Origin: Sporolactobacillus laevolacticus DSM 442
GTDB taxonomy: Bacteria; Bacillota; Bacilli; Bacillales; Sporolactobacillaceae
DNA length: 64,000 bases
Direction: 5' to 3'
Assembly (NCBI RefSeq): GCF_000497245.1
Contig: NZ_AWTC01000002.1
Coordinates: 186,001-250,000 of the forward strand
The notes below the pieces were generated by a model, which was not told the DNA's origin, ran no database searches, and saw nothing but the letters and a program-made list of their open reading frames with translations. Positions 48,780-56,846 of the stretch are shown one piece after another. The stretch's first letter is position 1. The number at the start of each line of letters is the position of its first letter. A program made the translations under genes and the position numbers.

Positions 48780-49823
48780 TCACTTTGAGGACTCTCGTCC
48801 GATTTCGGTGTAATCAACATGATCTGGAAATTCAAGTATTACCGTTGTTCCCACAGCTTGGACCGATGTTAACGAAAGCCTATGACCAAGCTTCTTAGCT
48901 AAAATATCCGCAAGATATAGACCAATGCCTGTTGCATGTTTCTTTTCTCTGCCTATTGACCCGGTAAAACCTTTTTCAAAAACACGCCGGAGATCTTCAG
49001 GTGCTATCCCGCATCCGTTATCCTTGATGGTCAATAAACTGCTCGTTGCTTTTCTTTCTCCCGTGATGGTCAAAATTCCGTGAACATCCATATATTTCAA
49101 TGCGTTGGACATAATCTGGTCAATGATGAATAGCAACCATTTTTTATCCGTCAATACCTGAATCTGCAAATCACTAATGTCAACTTTAATTTTCTTTGCG
49201 ATGAACAGCTTGGCATTTTTCTTCAGCAGCTGTCCAATAATCGGCTGTAGCATATATTCACTGATTAGGTAATCATTCGAAAAACCTTCAGTTCTTGAAT
49301 AATACAGTGCACGCTCCACATTCCGATCAATCTCATCCAGCTCATCTTCAAATTTATCAACCAACTGCGCTTTTGTCTTATCCGCACTTACCGCAATAAG
49401 CATTTTCCCCGCTGCAATAGGCGTTTTCACTTCATGGACCCAAGCAAGAACAAAGTCCTTATTTTCTTCAATATCGACCCGCAATCTATGAATCTGTTGA
49501 CGGTGATCCTCATCTATTTTCAGCAACAGGTGATGTATTACAGTCTGTTCATGTGTTTTTGCAACTGGAAGAGAGACCAGACGGTCATTCAATGAACGCT
49601 CCGTCGCATTTTTGAGTTCTGATAGATAACGTGATCGACGATAATAATCAATGAATAAAAACAGCATAAAAAAAAAGAGCAACACCCCATGCAAATAAAG
49701 CAGATCAGTGAGTATTAATCGTAGCGAAGGGACTACGTTCAGGAATACCGTAATAAATCCTGCAGAGCCTAAGAAATAAATTAGCCAGACTTTTTGATCT
49801 GATAAATAATCGACGATTTTCAT
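48780..49823 (-). CDS. bceS: BceS-type intramembrane-sensing histidine kinase
   Basis: 347 residues. Two N-terminal membrane helices with almost no external loop (about residues 18-60), then DHp box WVHEVKTPIAAGKML (phospho-His) and an ATPase domain with N (IMSNALKY), G1 (IKDNGCGIAPEDL) and G2 (HATGIGLYLA). The missing sensor domain is typical of BceS, which reads the state of BceAB. The ATG overlaps the bceR stop (ATGA). Confidence 0.93.
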   Translation of the reverse strand: MKIVDYLSDQKVWLIYFLGSAGFITVFLNVVPSLRLILTDLLYLHGVLLFFFMLFLFIDYYRRSRYLSELKNATERSLNDRLVSLPVAKTHEQTVIHHLLLKIDEDHRQQIHRLRVDIEENKDFVLAWVHEVKTPIAAGKMLIAVSADKTKAQLVDKFEDELDEIDRNVERALYYSRTEGFSNDYLISEYMLQPIIGQLLKKNAKLFIAKKIKVDISDLQIQVLTDKKWLLFIIDQIMSNALKYMDVHGILTITGERKATSSLLTIKDNGCGIAPEDLRRVFEKGFTGSIGREKKHATGIGLYLADILAKKLGHRLSLTSVQAVGTTVILEFPDHVDYTEIGRESSK

Positions 49824-50494
49824 TGCAGCTGGTACCCTTGTCCTTTTTTTGTTTTGATCCACGTTTCCAATCCTAAAGCAGCAAGTTTTTTCCTCAATCG
49901 CACCATATTTACAGTGAGCGTATTGTCATCGATAAAACTTTCATCTTCCCATAACGCACGCATGATGTAATCCCGAGAAACGATTTCTCCAGCTTTTTTC
50001 ATCAATGTATACATAATTCTAAATTCATTTTTTGTTAATTCCGCTGTTTGGTCTTTGTAAACGAGTAGATTTTCAGTAATATGTAAAATTGCACCTTGAT
50101 ATTCGAGCACCTGCGGCCGACTCTCTATATAGGAATAGGCTCTCCGAAGCAACGCATTTACTTTTGCCATGAGCACATCTCTATTGATCGGCTTAGTAAT
50201 GAAGTCGTCTCCGCCCATATTCATCGCCATGATCTGGTCCATAGCTGTATCACGTGAGGAAATAAAGATAATTGGTACTTTGGAAAGTGCGCGTATCTTT
50301 TGGCACCAATAGAAGCCATCATATGAAGGAAGATTAATATCCAGCAGAATCAACTCAGGCTGGTAAGCGACAAACGTTTCGACGATTTGATCGAAATCAT
50401 TTACAGTCACGCTTTCAAATTTCCATTTCTCCAATGTCTCCGCAATCATTTCTCGCATTGTCGGATCATCTTCTACTATGAATACTTTAAACAA
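49820..50494 (-). CDS. bceR: BceR-type OmpR-family response regulator
   Basis: 224 residues: receiver with acidic pair EDD (residues 8-10), phospho-Asp in LILLDINLPSYDG (about 53), Thr/Ser and Lys109-type residues (FISS, FITKPIN), followed by an OmpR winged helix (LTKNEFRIMYTLMKKAGEIVSRDYIM). With bceS, bceA and bceB in one direction it forms a complete Bce module. Confidence 0.94.
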   Translation of the reverse strand: MFKVFIVEDDPTMREMIAETLEKWKFESVTVNDFDQIVETFVAYQPELILLDINLPSYDGFYWCQKIRALSKVPIIFISSRDTAMDQIMAMNMGGDDFITKPINRDVLMAKVNALLRRAYSYIESRPQVLEYQGAILHITENLLVYKDQTAELTKNEFRIMYTLMKKAGEIVSRDYIMRALWEDESFIDDNTLTVNMVRLRKKLAALGLETWIKTKKGQGYQLQ

Positions 50495-50517
50495 GACCTC
50501 TCCCTCCTTCCTTTATT

Positions 50518-50678
50518 GCGGATGTTCGAAAAGTCCGGGAAAAATTACCGGCGAATCTCTGTGTCAACTTGCTTTTCTGCTCCCTCACGTATTATTCGCA
50601 TACGCTCCGGTGCTCAAAGCTGCGTTTCCTTGACCTTCTTACTCCTTTTTGTCCTCCTTTTCGAACAGACTCTTATAG
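50518..50678 (+). mobile_element. Modular hairpin repeat, copy B (minimal backbone, no cassettes)
   Basis: About 160 bp: left end GATGTTCGAAAAGTCCGGG, then GTGTCAACTTGC, CTCACGTATTA, TACGCTCC, GCTGCGTTTCCTTGACCTTC, right end TTTTGTCCTCCTTTTCGAACAGACTCTTATAG read in order. It contains none of the hairpin cassettes of copies A and C, so it defines the backbone and the insertion points. Its terminal TTA is the stop codon (TAA) of the regulator gene at 50673. Confidence 0.88.
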
Positions 50679-51275
50679 CCAGCCTTTTTCTTTGGCCAAC
50701 ATCGCTGCTTCCTGTCTCGAATGGACATCCATCTTTTGAATGGATAAAGATAAGTAATTGCGTACGGTGCCACGGGATAAGTGAAGCTGCTCAGCAATCC
50801 GAGTTGTGTCTAAACCGTTCAAAGCCAAACGGAGCACATCCTGTTCTCTATCAGTGAGGGGATTCTCCTCCGAGAAATAGAATGATACCGCGAGTTCTGG
50901 ACTGATAAAACGTCCACCTTCGTTAATCGAACGCAAATGTGTAATCAATTCGTTGATTGGTTCATCTTTTAATATGTATCCAGCGACACCGGCTTTCATT
51001 GCGCGTTCGAGATAACCAGGACGGGCAAAAGTTGTCACAATGACAACTTTACACGGATTTTTAGCCTTTTTAAGTGCCTCAGCAAGGTCGAGCCCCGTCA
51101 TTTCTGGCATTTCAATATCCGCGATCAAAAGCTCCGGATGGTGTTTCCTGATTAATTCAAGCGCAGCCCTTCCATTCGCTGTTTGCCCCACAACCTCAAT
51201 ATCATGTTCCATTTCAAGCAGCTGGGCAAGAGCCCCGCGAAGCATTCCCTGATCCTCAGCAATAACTAGTTTCAT
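50673..51275 (-). CDS. NarL/LuxR-family response regulator (DesR-like)
   Basis: 200 residues. Receiver with DQ (residue 8) and phospho-Asp in LLIADIEMPEMTG (about 53), then a LuxR helix-turn-helix: LTDREQDVLRLALNGLDTTRIAEQLHLSRGTVRNYL in order near residues 135-170. AAGGAG precedes ATG 51275. It lies directly behind its kinase. The stop codon is supplied by the end of repeat copy B, so the last residue or two may derive from the insertion. Confidence 0.9.
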   Translation of the reverse strand: MKLVIAEDQGMLRGALAQLLEMEHDIEVVGQTANGRAALELIRKHHPELLIADIEMPEMTGLDLAEALKKAKNPCKVVIVTTFARPGYLERAMKAGVAGYILKDEPINELITHLRSINEGGRFISPELAVSFYFSEENPLTDREQDVLRLALNGLDTTRIAEQLHLSRGTVRNYLSLSIQKMDVHSRQEAAMLAKEKGWL

Positions 51276-51296
51276 ATATTCACATGCTCCTTTCAA

Positions 51297-52391
51297 TCAT
51301 GTTAGCGGCATTGAAAAAAGAAGCGTTGTTCCATTTGCATTACTTAATATATTGACGGTACCACCAACCAATTTCATTCGCTCGCGCATTGTGTGCATGC
51401 CGCTTCCAGCAGAAGGGACCTCACCTATACCGATCCCATCGTCTTTGACTTCGCAAATCAGCTGATGATGATCGAGTTTACTATTGATCAGGCAATGTTT
51501 TGCCGAACTGTGCCTCCCCACATTAGTGATTGCTTCTCGAACGGCGAGGGTTAGCATTGTTTCATCAGCAGTTTTGATTGGCGGCCATTTATCTGGAGAA
51601 CAGACCTTTACAGATATCCCTTTTGCCTCAAGAAAGGATTTCGCTTCGGTCAGTTCCTTTGGCAATGATGAATGATGCCTGATAGAAGAAACAATTTCTC
51701 GCGTCTGGCGGAGCGCAGTACGCGTAATTTTTTCTATTTCATCAATTTCTTTCTGTGCTTTGTCAACATCATTCACAATAAGTCTCGATGCCAGTTCACT
51801 TTTAAGAATAATCATGGTCAGTGTATGTCCTAATGTGTCATGTAGATCACGCGCGAAACGGTTGCGTTCCTTTTCTTTTACTAGAGCGACGATTTGTTCA
51901 TTAGCCTGATCCAGTTGATGGTGCAGGTTCTTAGACTTCTGATGCAGGAAAATAGCAATTGGAAAGCCGGCTTGCAAAAGCAAAAAGAAAAATTGGTAAT
52001 GCCGCGTAAATGCCAAAGGGTTCCCAGTAGTAACCAACGAAACGATCATATAAGCGGTGACAAGCCCCGAAACCCCGATGATCAAATGCAGTGCCCGCTC
52101 AATATAGCCAAAAAGAAGCACTATGCAAATGCCATAAAACATCATAGACGGGTCAATCATCACTGCGGGGACGACCAATACTGCGACCCCAAGTAAAAAG
52201 TGTAAAAGAAGGGACAGATACTCGACCCAATACATCTGTCGAAAGACATATAAGAGCACGAGACCGGCCACAGTTCCAATCACTTGATCTGAAAAATGGC
52301 TGGAAGTCCATACATTATAAAAATATTGAGAGAATGTGAGAAGTATCCATATATAGGGGTAAGGGCCCGTCGATCTCGGAAACAGCTTCAT
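51297..52391 (-). CDS. DesK-type sensor histidine kinase
   Basis: 364 residues: five to six N-terminal membrane helices (residues about 10-145), then HisKA_3 box FARDLHDTLGHTLTMI (phospho-His, about residue 190), and a HATPase domain with EAITNVGRHS and DDGIGIG. Multi-pass sensors of this class respond to membrane state or membrane-active compounds. GAAGGGAG precedes ATG 52391. Next to a cognate regulator and an ABC transporter, comparable to the B. subtilis lnrJKLMN (linearmycin) arrangement. Confidence 0.9.
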   Translation of the reverse strand: MKLFPRSTGPYPYIWILLTFSQYFYNVWTSSHFSDQVIGTVAGLVLLYVFRQMYWVEYLSLLLHFLLGVAVLVVPAVMIDPSMMFYGICIVLLFGYIERALHLIIGVSGLVTAYMIVSLVTTGNPLAFTRHYQFFFLLLQAGFPIAIFLHQKSKNLHHQLDQANEQIVALVKEKERNRFARDLHDTLGHTLTMIILKSELASRLIVNDVDKAQKEIDEIEKITRTALRQTREIVSSIRHHSSLPKELTEAKSFLEAKGISVKVCSPDKWPPIKTADETMLTLAVREAITNVGRHSSAKHCLINSKLDHHQLICEVKDDGIGIGEVPSAGSGMHTMRERMKLVGGTVNILSNANGTTLLFSMPLT

Positions 52392-52494
52392 TCCGGCACT
52401 CCCTTCCAATCCACACTCAATTTTCTTTTCTCTAGCATACCCGCAATCCGTTTCCCAGTAAATAGCCCATCATTGATGGGCAAGTTAACACATT

Positions 52495-53253
52495 TCACTG
52501 ATCAGCACTTATCTCTCTTCTTATGTCTATTAATTTATCCCACTCTTCAACAAGCGTTCTACAAAAAGAATCTTGTTGTTGTCTGCATGAGCGTATCCAC
52601 TCTTGTTCATCTCCGCTCACCACGATCTTCCCTTTAGATAATAGATGTACATGGTAATGAGCAATACCTTTTAAATCTTGGATATTGTGCGTGACGATAA
52701 CAATCGTACATTTGTTTTTCTCCTGCAATTTGCGTAACAATCCGGTGATTTGCTTTTCGGATGAGACATCAATTCCTGCTGTCGGTTCATCAAAAAGATA
52801 AAGAGACTTATCGAGCAGGCAATAAAGTAAAACCATGAACCAGCGCCGCTCCCCCGGTGACATTTTCCCATATTGAATTGTCCAGAGATACACAATTTTT
52901 TCCATTGATTGCGGATTTCCTTCCAACAGCGTTTTAAATAAATAGGGAGAAAGATCTCGCTTTCTATACTGACCGCTCACGCAAAGTATTAACTCTGCAA
53001 GCTCTTTACCTTTGATCGTACTTAGCAGTGGCACACCTTGAATATGATAAAGAATCTCATTTCGCGGAAAAGGATCTTCAATGCTACAATCGACTTCAAT
53101 TAATCCTGAAAGGATATCCAGGAGTGTTGTTTTTCCCTCACCATTCCTGCCAAGTAGAAAATGAATTTGTCCGGGAACTAAGTTAAGTGATAACTCGTTA
53201 AAAATCAGGCGGTCATTATCGGGATAACGAAAACTTAGATGACTCAGTTTCAT
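52495..53253 (-). CDS. ABC transporter ATPase
   Basis: 252 residues: Walker A LGRNGEGKTTL (about residues 35-45), signature MSPGERRWFM (a non-canonical LSGGQ replacement), Walker B LYLFDEPTAGID and switch IVTHNI. The signature change is unusual for exporters but Gly-Glu is kept. Ten bases separate it from the permease gene, so the two form one transporter. Confidence 0.88.
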   Translation of the reverse strand: MKLSHLSFRYPDNDRLIFNELSLNLVPGQIHFLLGRNGEGKTTLLDILSGLIEVDCSIEDPFPRNEILYHIQGVPLLSTIKGKELAELILCVSGQYRKRDLSPYLFKTLLEGNPQSMEKIVYLWTIQYGKMSPGERRWFMVLLYCLLDKSLYLFDEPTAGIDVSSEKQITGLLRKLQEKNKCTIVIVTHNIQDLKGIAHYHVHLLSKGKIVVSGDEQEWIRSCRQQQDSFCRTLVEEWDKLIDIRREISADQ

Positions 53254-53262
53254 TAGTACACC

Positions 53263-53985
53263 TCAATTCCGGAATATGGGTAATGTTTTTAGTTTTTTCA
53301 AGGAAAAAATGCCGACCAAGAAGTAAACAGTAGTCACAGTGGTGAGAAGAGCGATCTGAAGTAAAGTTGCAGTTGCTTCCCCTGTTACTAGTCGTGAGAC
53401 ACGATCAATATAATCAATTGGACTGACGAATACAAAAGCCATATTCGATTCGTTAATAGATAGAAAAATAAAAAAGAAAATCAATATATTCATTAGTGGA
53501 GTGACTGTCTCCGGCCTGATCCTCCACGCGGCAAAATTGAGAAATAGCGAAAACACAGGAAAACTGCAGATGAGAACAATGAGAAGTGATTGCCCAATCA
53601 AGCTGAAAAGTGGAAGCAAAAACAGTGCACTGCATAGAACATCCAAAAGCAAAACAGAGAATATTAGCAGAAGAAATTGAGCGATAAATTCGGCAAAGAT
53701 AATCGACCACGGACTGCCAGCAATAAAAAGAAACAACTTAATAAACTGTTCTTCTCTAAGAATAACTAGGGAAGGACCGCTTCCAGTTAATGCGTAGAGC
53801 ACCACCATATAACCTATCCAATAGAAAATAGTATTTATAATCGTATGCGTATCCGTCTTTTGCAGGATTTGCTCCCTCATGCTGTAGATTATTGATCCGA
53901 TCGGAACCCCGAGTGTAAAAATAAAATTGATCTTATAATACATTTTTGTGTGAATAAAATGTTTAACAAGGGGTATAGCATGCAT
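53263..53985 (-). CDS. ABC-2-like permease, six membrane segments
   Basis: 240 residues, very hydrophobic, with six predicted membrane helices (about residues 20-35, 52-70, 92-125, 133-152, 164-185, 210-232) and a short conserved-looking cytoplasmic LREEQFIKLFLF. No named family beyond ABC-2-type permeases. First gene of the permease-ATPase-kinase-regulator cluster. Confidence 0.75.
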   Translation of the reverse strand: MHAIPLVKHFIHTKMYYKINFIFTLGVPIGSIIYSMREQILQKTDTHTIINTIFYWIGYMVVLYALTGSGPSLVILREEQFIKLFLFIAGSPWSIIFAEFIAQFLLLIFSVLLLDVLCSALFLLPLFSLIGQSLLIVLICSFPVFSLFLNFAAWRIRPETVTPLMNILIFFFIFLSINESNMAFVFVSPIDYIDRVSRLVTGEATATLLQIALLTTVTTVYFLVGIFSLKKLKTLPIFRN

Positions 53986-54162
53986 AATGGTTCATCACTT
54001 CTTTCCATTCGACTCTATTCCATAATAGGGTAGCTGAATTGATTAGAAGCGAAAAGTCATTGGAGTCACCATATTCATGTGACAACTGTCATGCGCTCGA
54101 CAACATGCATCCTCCTCACTGCTCAATAGCCGTTCACTTTTAGAAGGTTGAAATAATGTAAC

Positions 54163-54194
54163 ACAAAAAAACACGAGCAGTTTAGCCCGTGTTT
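54163..54194 (-). terminator. cwlO-type gene terminator
   Basis: Minus strand AACACGgGC/GCtCGTGTT (54193-54170) followed by TTTTTGTG. Confidence 0.85.
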
Positions 54195-54224
54195 TGAGTA
54201 ATCTTTTATTTTGTTTAAAGTCAA

Positions 54225-55466
54225 TCAGTTAAGAATTCGTCGAACAACGCCACGGAAGTGCGATTTCCAGTAAGGGTTGTCCATGCTGACTACAGCAACC
54301 CCTGTACTGCTTTGTGATCCGATAAAGCGTCCGCCTCCAAGATAGATGCCAACATGTCCATTTGTTTTATATGTATCAAAGAATACGAGATCACCAGGTT
54401 GTGCGGAGCCGAAGCTGACGGCACTGCCTTGGCTAACCAAAGCGTCTGTGCTACGTCCTACACCAATTCCGTTTGCGGCGAATGCGGCGTGGACAAAACC
54501 TGAGCAGTCAAACTGTCCTGTAGATGGATTGGATGCCCCAAACACGTAGGTTGAACGTCCAATAAAACGATTGCCATACCCAAGGATACCTGATACTCCA
54601 CCAGTTGCGACTGACGCAGATAGCCCAACTGGCTGCGTCTGACCAAAATCACTAGTACCCGAATTATTGGAGCTGCTTGAGTTGCCTGAGTTGCTTGAAT
54701 CGTTCGAGTTGCTTGGATTATTATTTGAAGCGTCAGATGGGGAGAAAGAAACCGGCTTGATCGAAGCACGCTTGAGATCATCTGCGGCATTAGTCAAAGC
54801 AACTAACCGTTGTGAAACACTGTCTTGTTTAGTCTTTAGTGCATCTGCGGCTATTTTCTTCTTTTCTTGAAGTGCAACGACTTCAGATAACGTCTTCTTC
54901 AAATTTTCGAGACGAGCAACATTAGCTGCCTGTTTACTTTCGACACTTGCTTTCTTTTCTTTAACTGCCAGTTGGTCATTTTTTTGATCGGTAATGATTT
55001 TCTGATCCTGATTCGTAATTGTTGTCAATGCGAATGTACGGTCAATAAAATCGCCAAAGTTCTTAGAACCAAGTAACACGTCCAGATAATTTACTGATCC
55101 GCCGTTCTTGTAAATAGAAACCAAGCGATCATTTAGTATTGCCTTGCGCTTCTCAATACGCTGTTCGATATCCGAAACTTCTGCTTTCAAAGCGTTGATC
55201 TTATCATTTGTTTGATTGATCTCAGCCTGCCCGTCACTAATTTTGCCAGTCAATTGCAACTGTTTTTTATTCATGCTTGTCAGTTCGTCTTGGATAGCTT
55301 GTTGCTGTTGAGTTAGTTGTGCTTTCAACGACCTTTGGGCAGCTGTTTCTTTATTAAGATTGCTCAATGATGGTGATGCATATGTAACCGAAGGTGCTAC
55401 AGAAGTATATGTCAGTCCGAACGTCAGTGCCAGTGTCACGGTCGCGTTTTTCTTATTCATTTTCAT
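54225..55466 (-). CDS. CwlO-type D,L-endopeptidase (NlpC/P60)
   Basis: 413 residues: signal peptide (about residues 1-31), long coiled coil (about 40-235, PcsB/CwlO N-domain), an Asn/Ser-rich linker (about 245-275) and a C-terminal NlpC/P60 domain with catalytic Cys in FDCSGFVHAAF and His in NGHVGIYLGGGRFIG. Cuts the D-Glu to diaminopimelate bond of cell-wall peptides. Coiled coil plus P60 is the CwlO design, activated by FtsEX and essential with LytE for elongation in B. subtilis. GGGGAGGA is 12 bases before the chosen ATG. Confidence 0.88.
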   Translation of the reverse strand: MKMNKKNATVTLALTFGLTYTSVAPSVTYASPSLSNLNKETAAQRSLKAQLTQQQQAIQDELTSMNKKQLQLTGKISDGQAEINQTNDKINALKAEVSDIEQRIEKRKAILNDRLVSIYKNGGSVNYLDVLLGSKNFGDFIDRTFALTTITNQDQKIITDQKNDQLAVKEKKASVESKQAANVARLENLKKTLSEVVALQEKKKIAADALKTKQDSVSQRLVALTNAADDLKRASIKPVSFSPSDASNNNPSNSNDSSNSGNSSSSNNSGTSDFGQTQPVGLSASVATGGVSGILGYGNRFIGRSTYVFGASNPSTGQFDCSGFVHAAFAANGIGVGRSTDALVSQGSAVSFGSAQPGDLVFFDTYKTNGHVGIYLGGGRFIGSQSSTGVAVVSMDNPYWKSHFRGVVRRILN

Positions 55467-55571
55467 GATCGGCCTAGTTCCTCCCCAAAACAATCATTCT
55501 CTTTTTTTCACTGTTTTTCTATTTAACATTCTATAAGTAATCTACTAATTTTTATCTTTATCGACTTTTTA

Positions 55572-55577
55572 ATTATA
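55572..55577 (-). promoter_or_regulatory. -10 box of the cwlO-type gene (extended)
   Basis: Minus strand TGC-TATAAT, about 105 bp ahead of the start codon; the -35 is weak. Confidence 0.6.
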
Positions 55578-55675
55578 GCACCGTGCCTTTCGTAACTGAT
55601 ATTAAGCTTATATGTCTTATTGAAATATAAATGTAACATTAGCTCGATTTCACACGAATACCAACTTTTATCCTT

Positions 55676-55692
55676 TGTAATCATTTTGTAAT
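55676..55692 (+). promoter_or_regulatory. WalR-type box
   Basis: TGTAAT-CATTT-TGTAAT, an exact fit to the WalR (YycF) consensus TGTWAH-N5-TGTWAH. It lies in the gap between the cwlO-type gene (minus) and the CcdC-like gene (plus), about 100 bp upstream of the former's -10. cwlO is a known WalR target in B. subtilis. Confidence 0.65.
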
Positions 55693-55902
55693 TTAAATAA
55701 ATCTTTAAGTTAATTACTTAATTTCGTCAATGAAACAGCGGAATAGGACAATTCAAACGAGACATACACTAACAGAGTATTAGAAAGCTTGGCTTCGACA
55801 AGCGGCCAGTGTAGAAACTCCAGTATTGTATCCGACCACTTACATCATCCGCTGAGAACTGATGCTTTCCTTATAGTGAAAAAAATGAGCGAGGTGATTT
55901 CT

Positions 55903-56409
55903 ATGTTTCTAGTCATGGGTTCAGTCCTGCTGATTGCTGTTTTTATTAATCAGCTTAGAGAAAAACCTTTAACCGGCAAATTATATCGACAGCCTCTTGC
56001 TCTTTTAATATGTGCAGGCGTCGCGCTTTCCACCATGCCCGTCCTGCCATTCATTGATTGGTTCATGATGATCGCCACTCTCTGCTTCTCATTTGGATTA
56101 GGCTTGCTCCAAGGACGCTTCACCCCGCTGTTACATCGCGACGGCGCATGGTATCTAGCGGGTTCCATTATGTCGGTTCTCATCTGGTTTCTGTCGATCC
56201 CGATTCGTTTCTCATTAAAATTTATTTCAATTTATTATTTATCACTGACACCATCTTTGAATGGATCCTCTAGCTTCATTATTTATTTTATTTTTATCGC
56301 AGGATTTCTTCTTGGTCGTTACAGTATGCTCCTCTTCAGATATCCTTCGCTGCTTAAAAATGTGGGCAAAAATGAACAAAAATTGAAACGGCTCCGCGAA
56401 GTGCGTTGA
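55903..56409 (+). CDS. CcdC-like membrane protein (DUF1453 type)
   Basis: 168 residues with four to five membrane helices and the pattern GLLQGRFTPLLHRDGAWYLAGSIMSVLIWFLSIPIRFSLK read in order, resembling the CcdC/DUF1453 group (cytochrome c biogenesis-associated in name, function unproven). AGGTGA supports ATG 55903; an earlier in-frame ATG lacks a site. Monocistronic, with a terminator at 56442. Confidence 0.55.
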   Translation: MFLVMGSVLLIAVFINQLREKPLTGKLYRQPLALLICAGVALSTMPVLPFIDWFMMIATLCFSFGLGLLQGRFTPLLHRDGAWYLAGSIMSVLIWFLSIPIRFSLKFISIYYLSLTPSLNGSSSFIIYFIFIAGFLLGRYSMLLFRYPSLLKNVGKNEQKLKRLREVR

Positions 56410-56441
56410 GACTTGCAAATCGAACTGATAGAAAACCTCAT

Positions 56442-56474
56442 AAAAAGCAGCCGATATGGTCGCTTTTCTTTTTT
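56442..56474 (+). terminator. Terminator of the CcdC-like gene
   Basis: AAAAGC-aGCC-gatat-GG-tc-GCTTTT followed by CTTTTTTG. Confidence 0.65.
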
Positions 56475-56728
56475 GTTTTGCTAAAAGATGGATCATAATC
56501 AGTCATTCTAAATCAGGTAAAATATAATTCGTGAGATAGCGTTTTTAACAACAAAATATATTCCACTTCTTTCCTATAATATATGTGCAATTCTTTACAT
56601 AACAGGCAATTTGCCGTTTATTCGTAATCAGCTATTTTTTTAAAATGCATATCCGGCTTGACTTTTGAGTGAAAAGATATAGAATTATTGAAGGTTTTCG
56701 GATGTCTATTTTTTTACACAATTTTTAC

Positions 56729-56758
56729 ATGACGGTATCTAATCCATTATGATATAAT
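56729..56758 (+). promoter_or_regulatory. Promoter of the lipoteichoic acid synthase gene
   Basis: ATGACG (56729-56734), 18-bp spacer, TATAAT (56753-56758), about 90 bp ahead of the start. A second TATAAT occurs near 56575. The rest of the 430-bp gap shows nothing else I can name. Confidence 0.5.
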
Positions 56759-56846
56759 TTAGGTTTTTTATGTACACACTTGATTATGCAGAAATTAATA
56801 ACCTTATACGATCAATTTTCGTTTGATTCCAGGAGGTTGAACAAAC

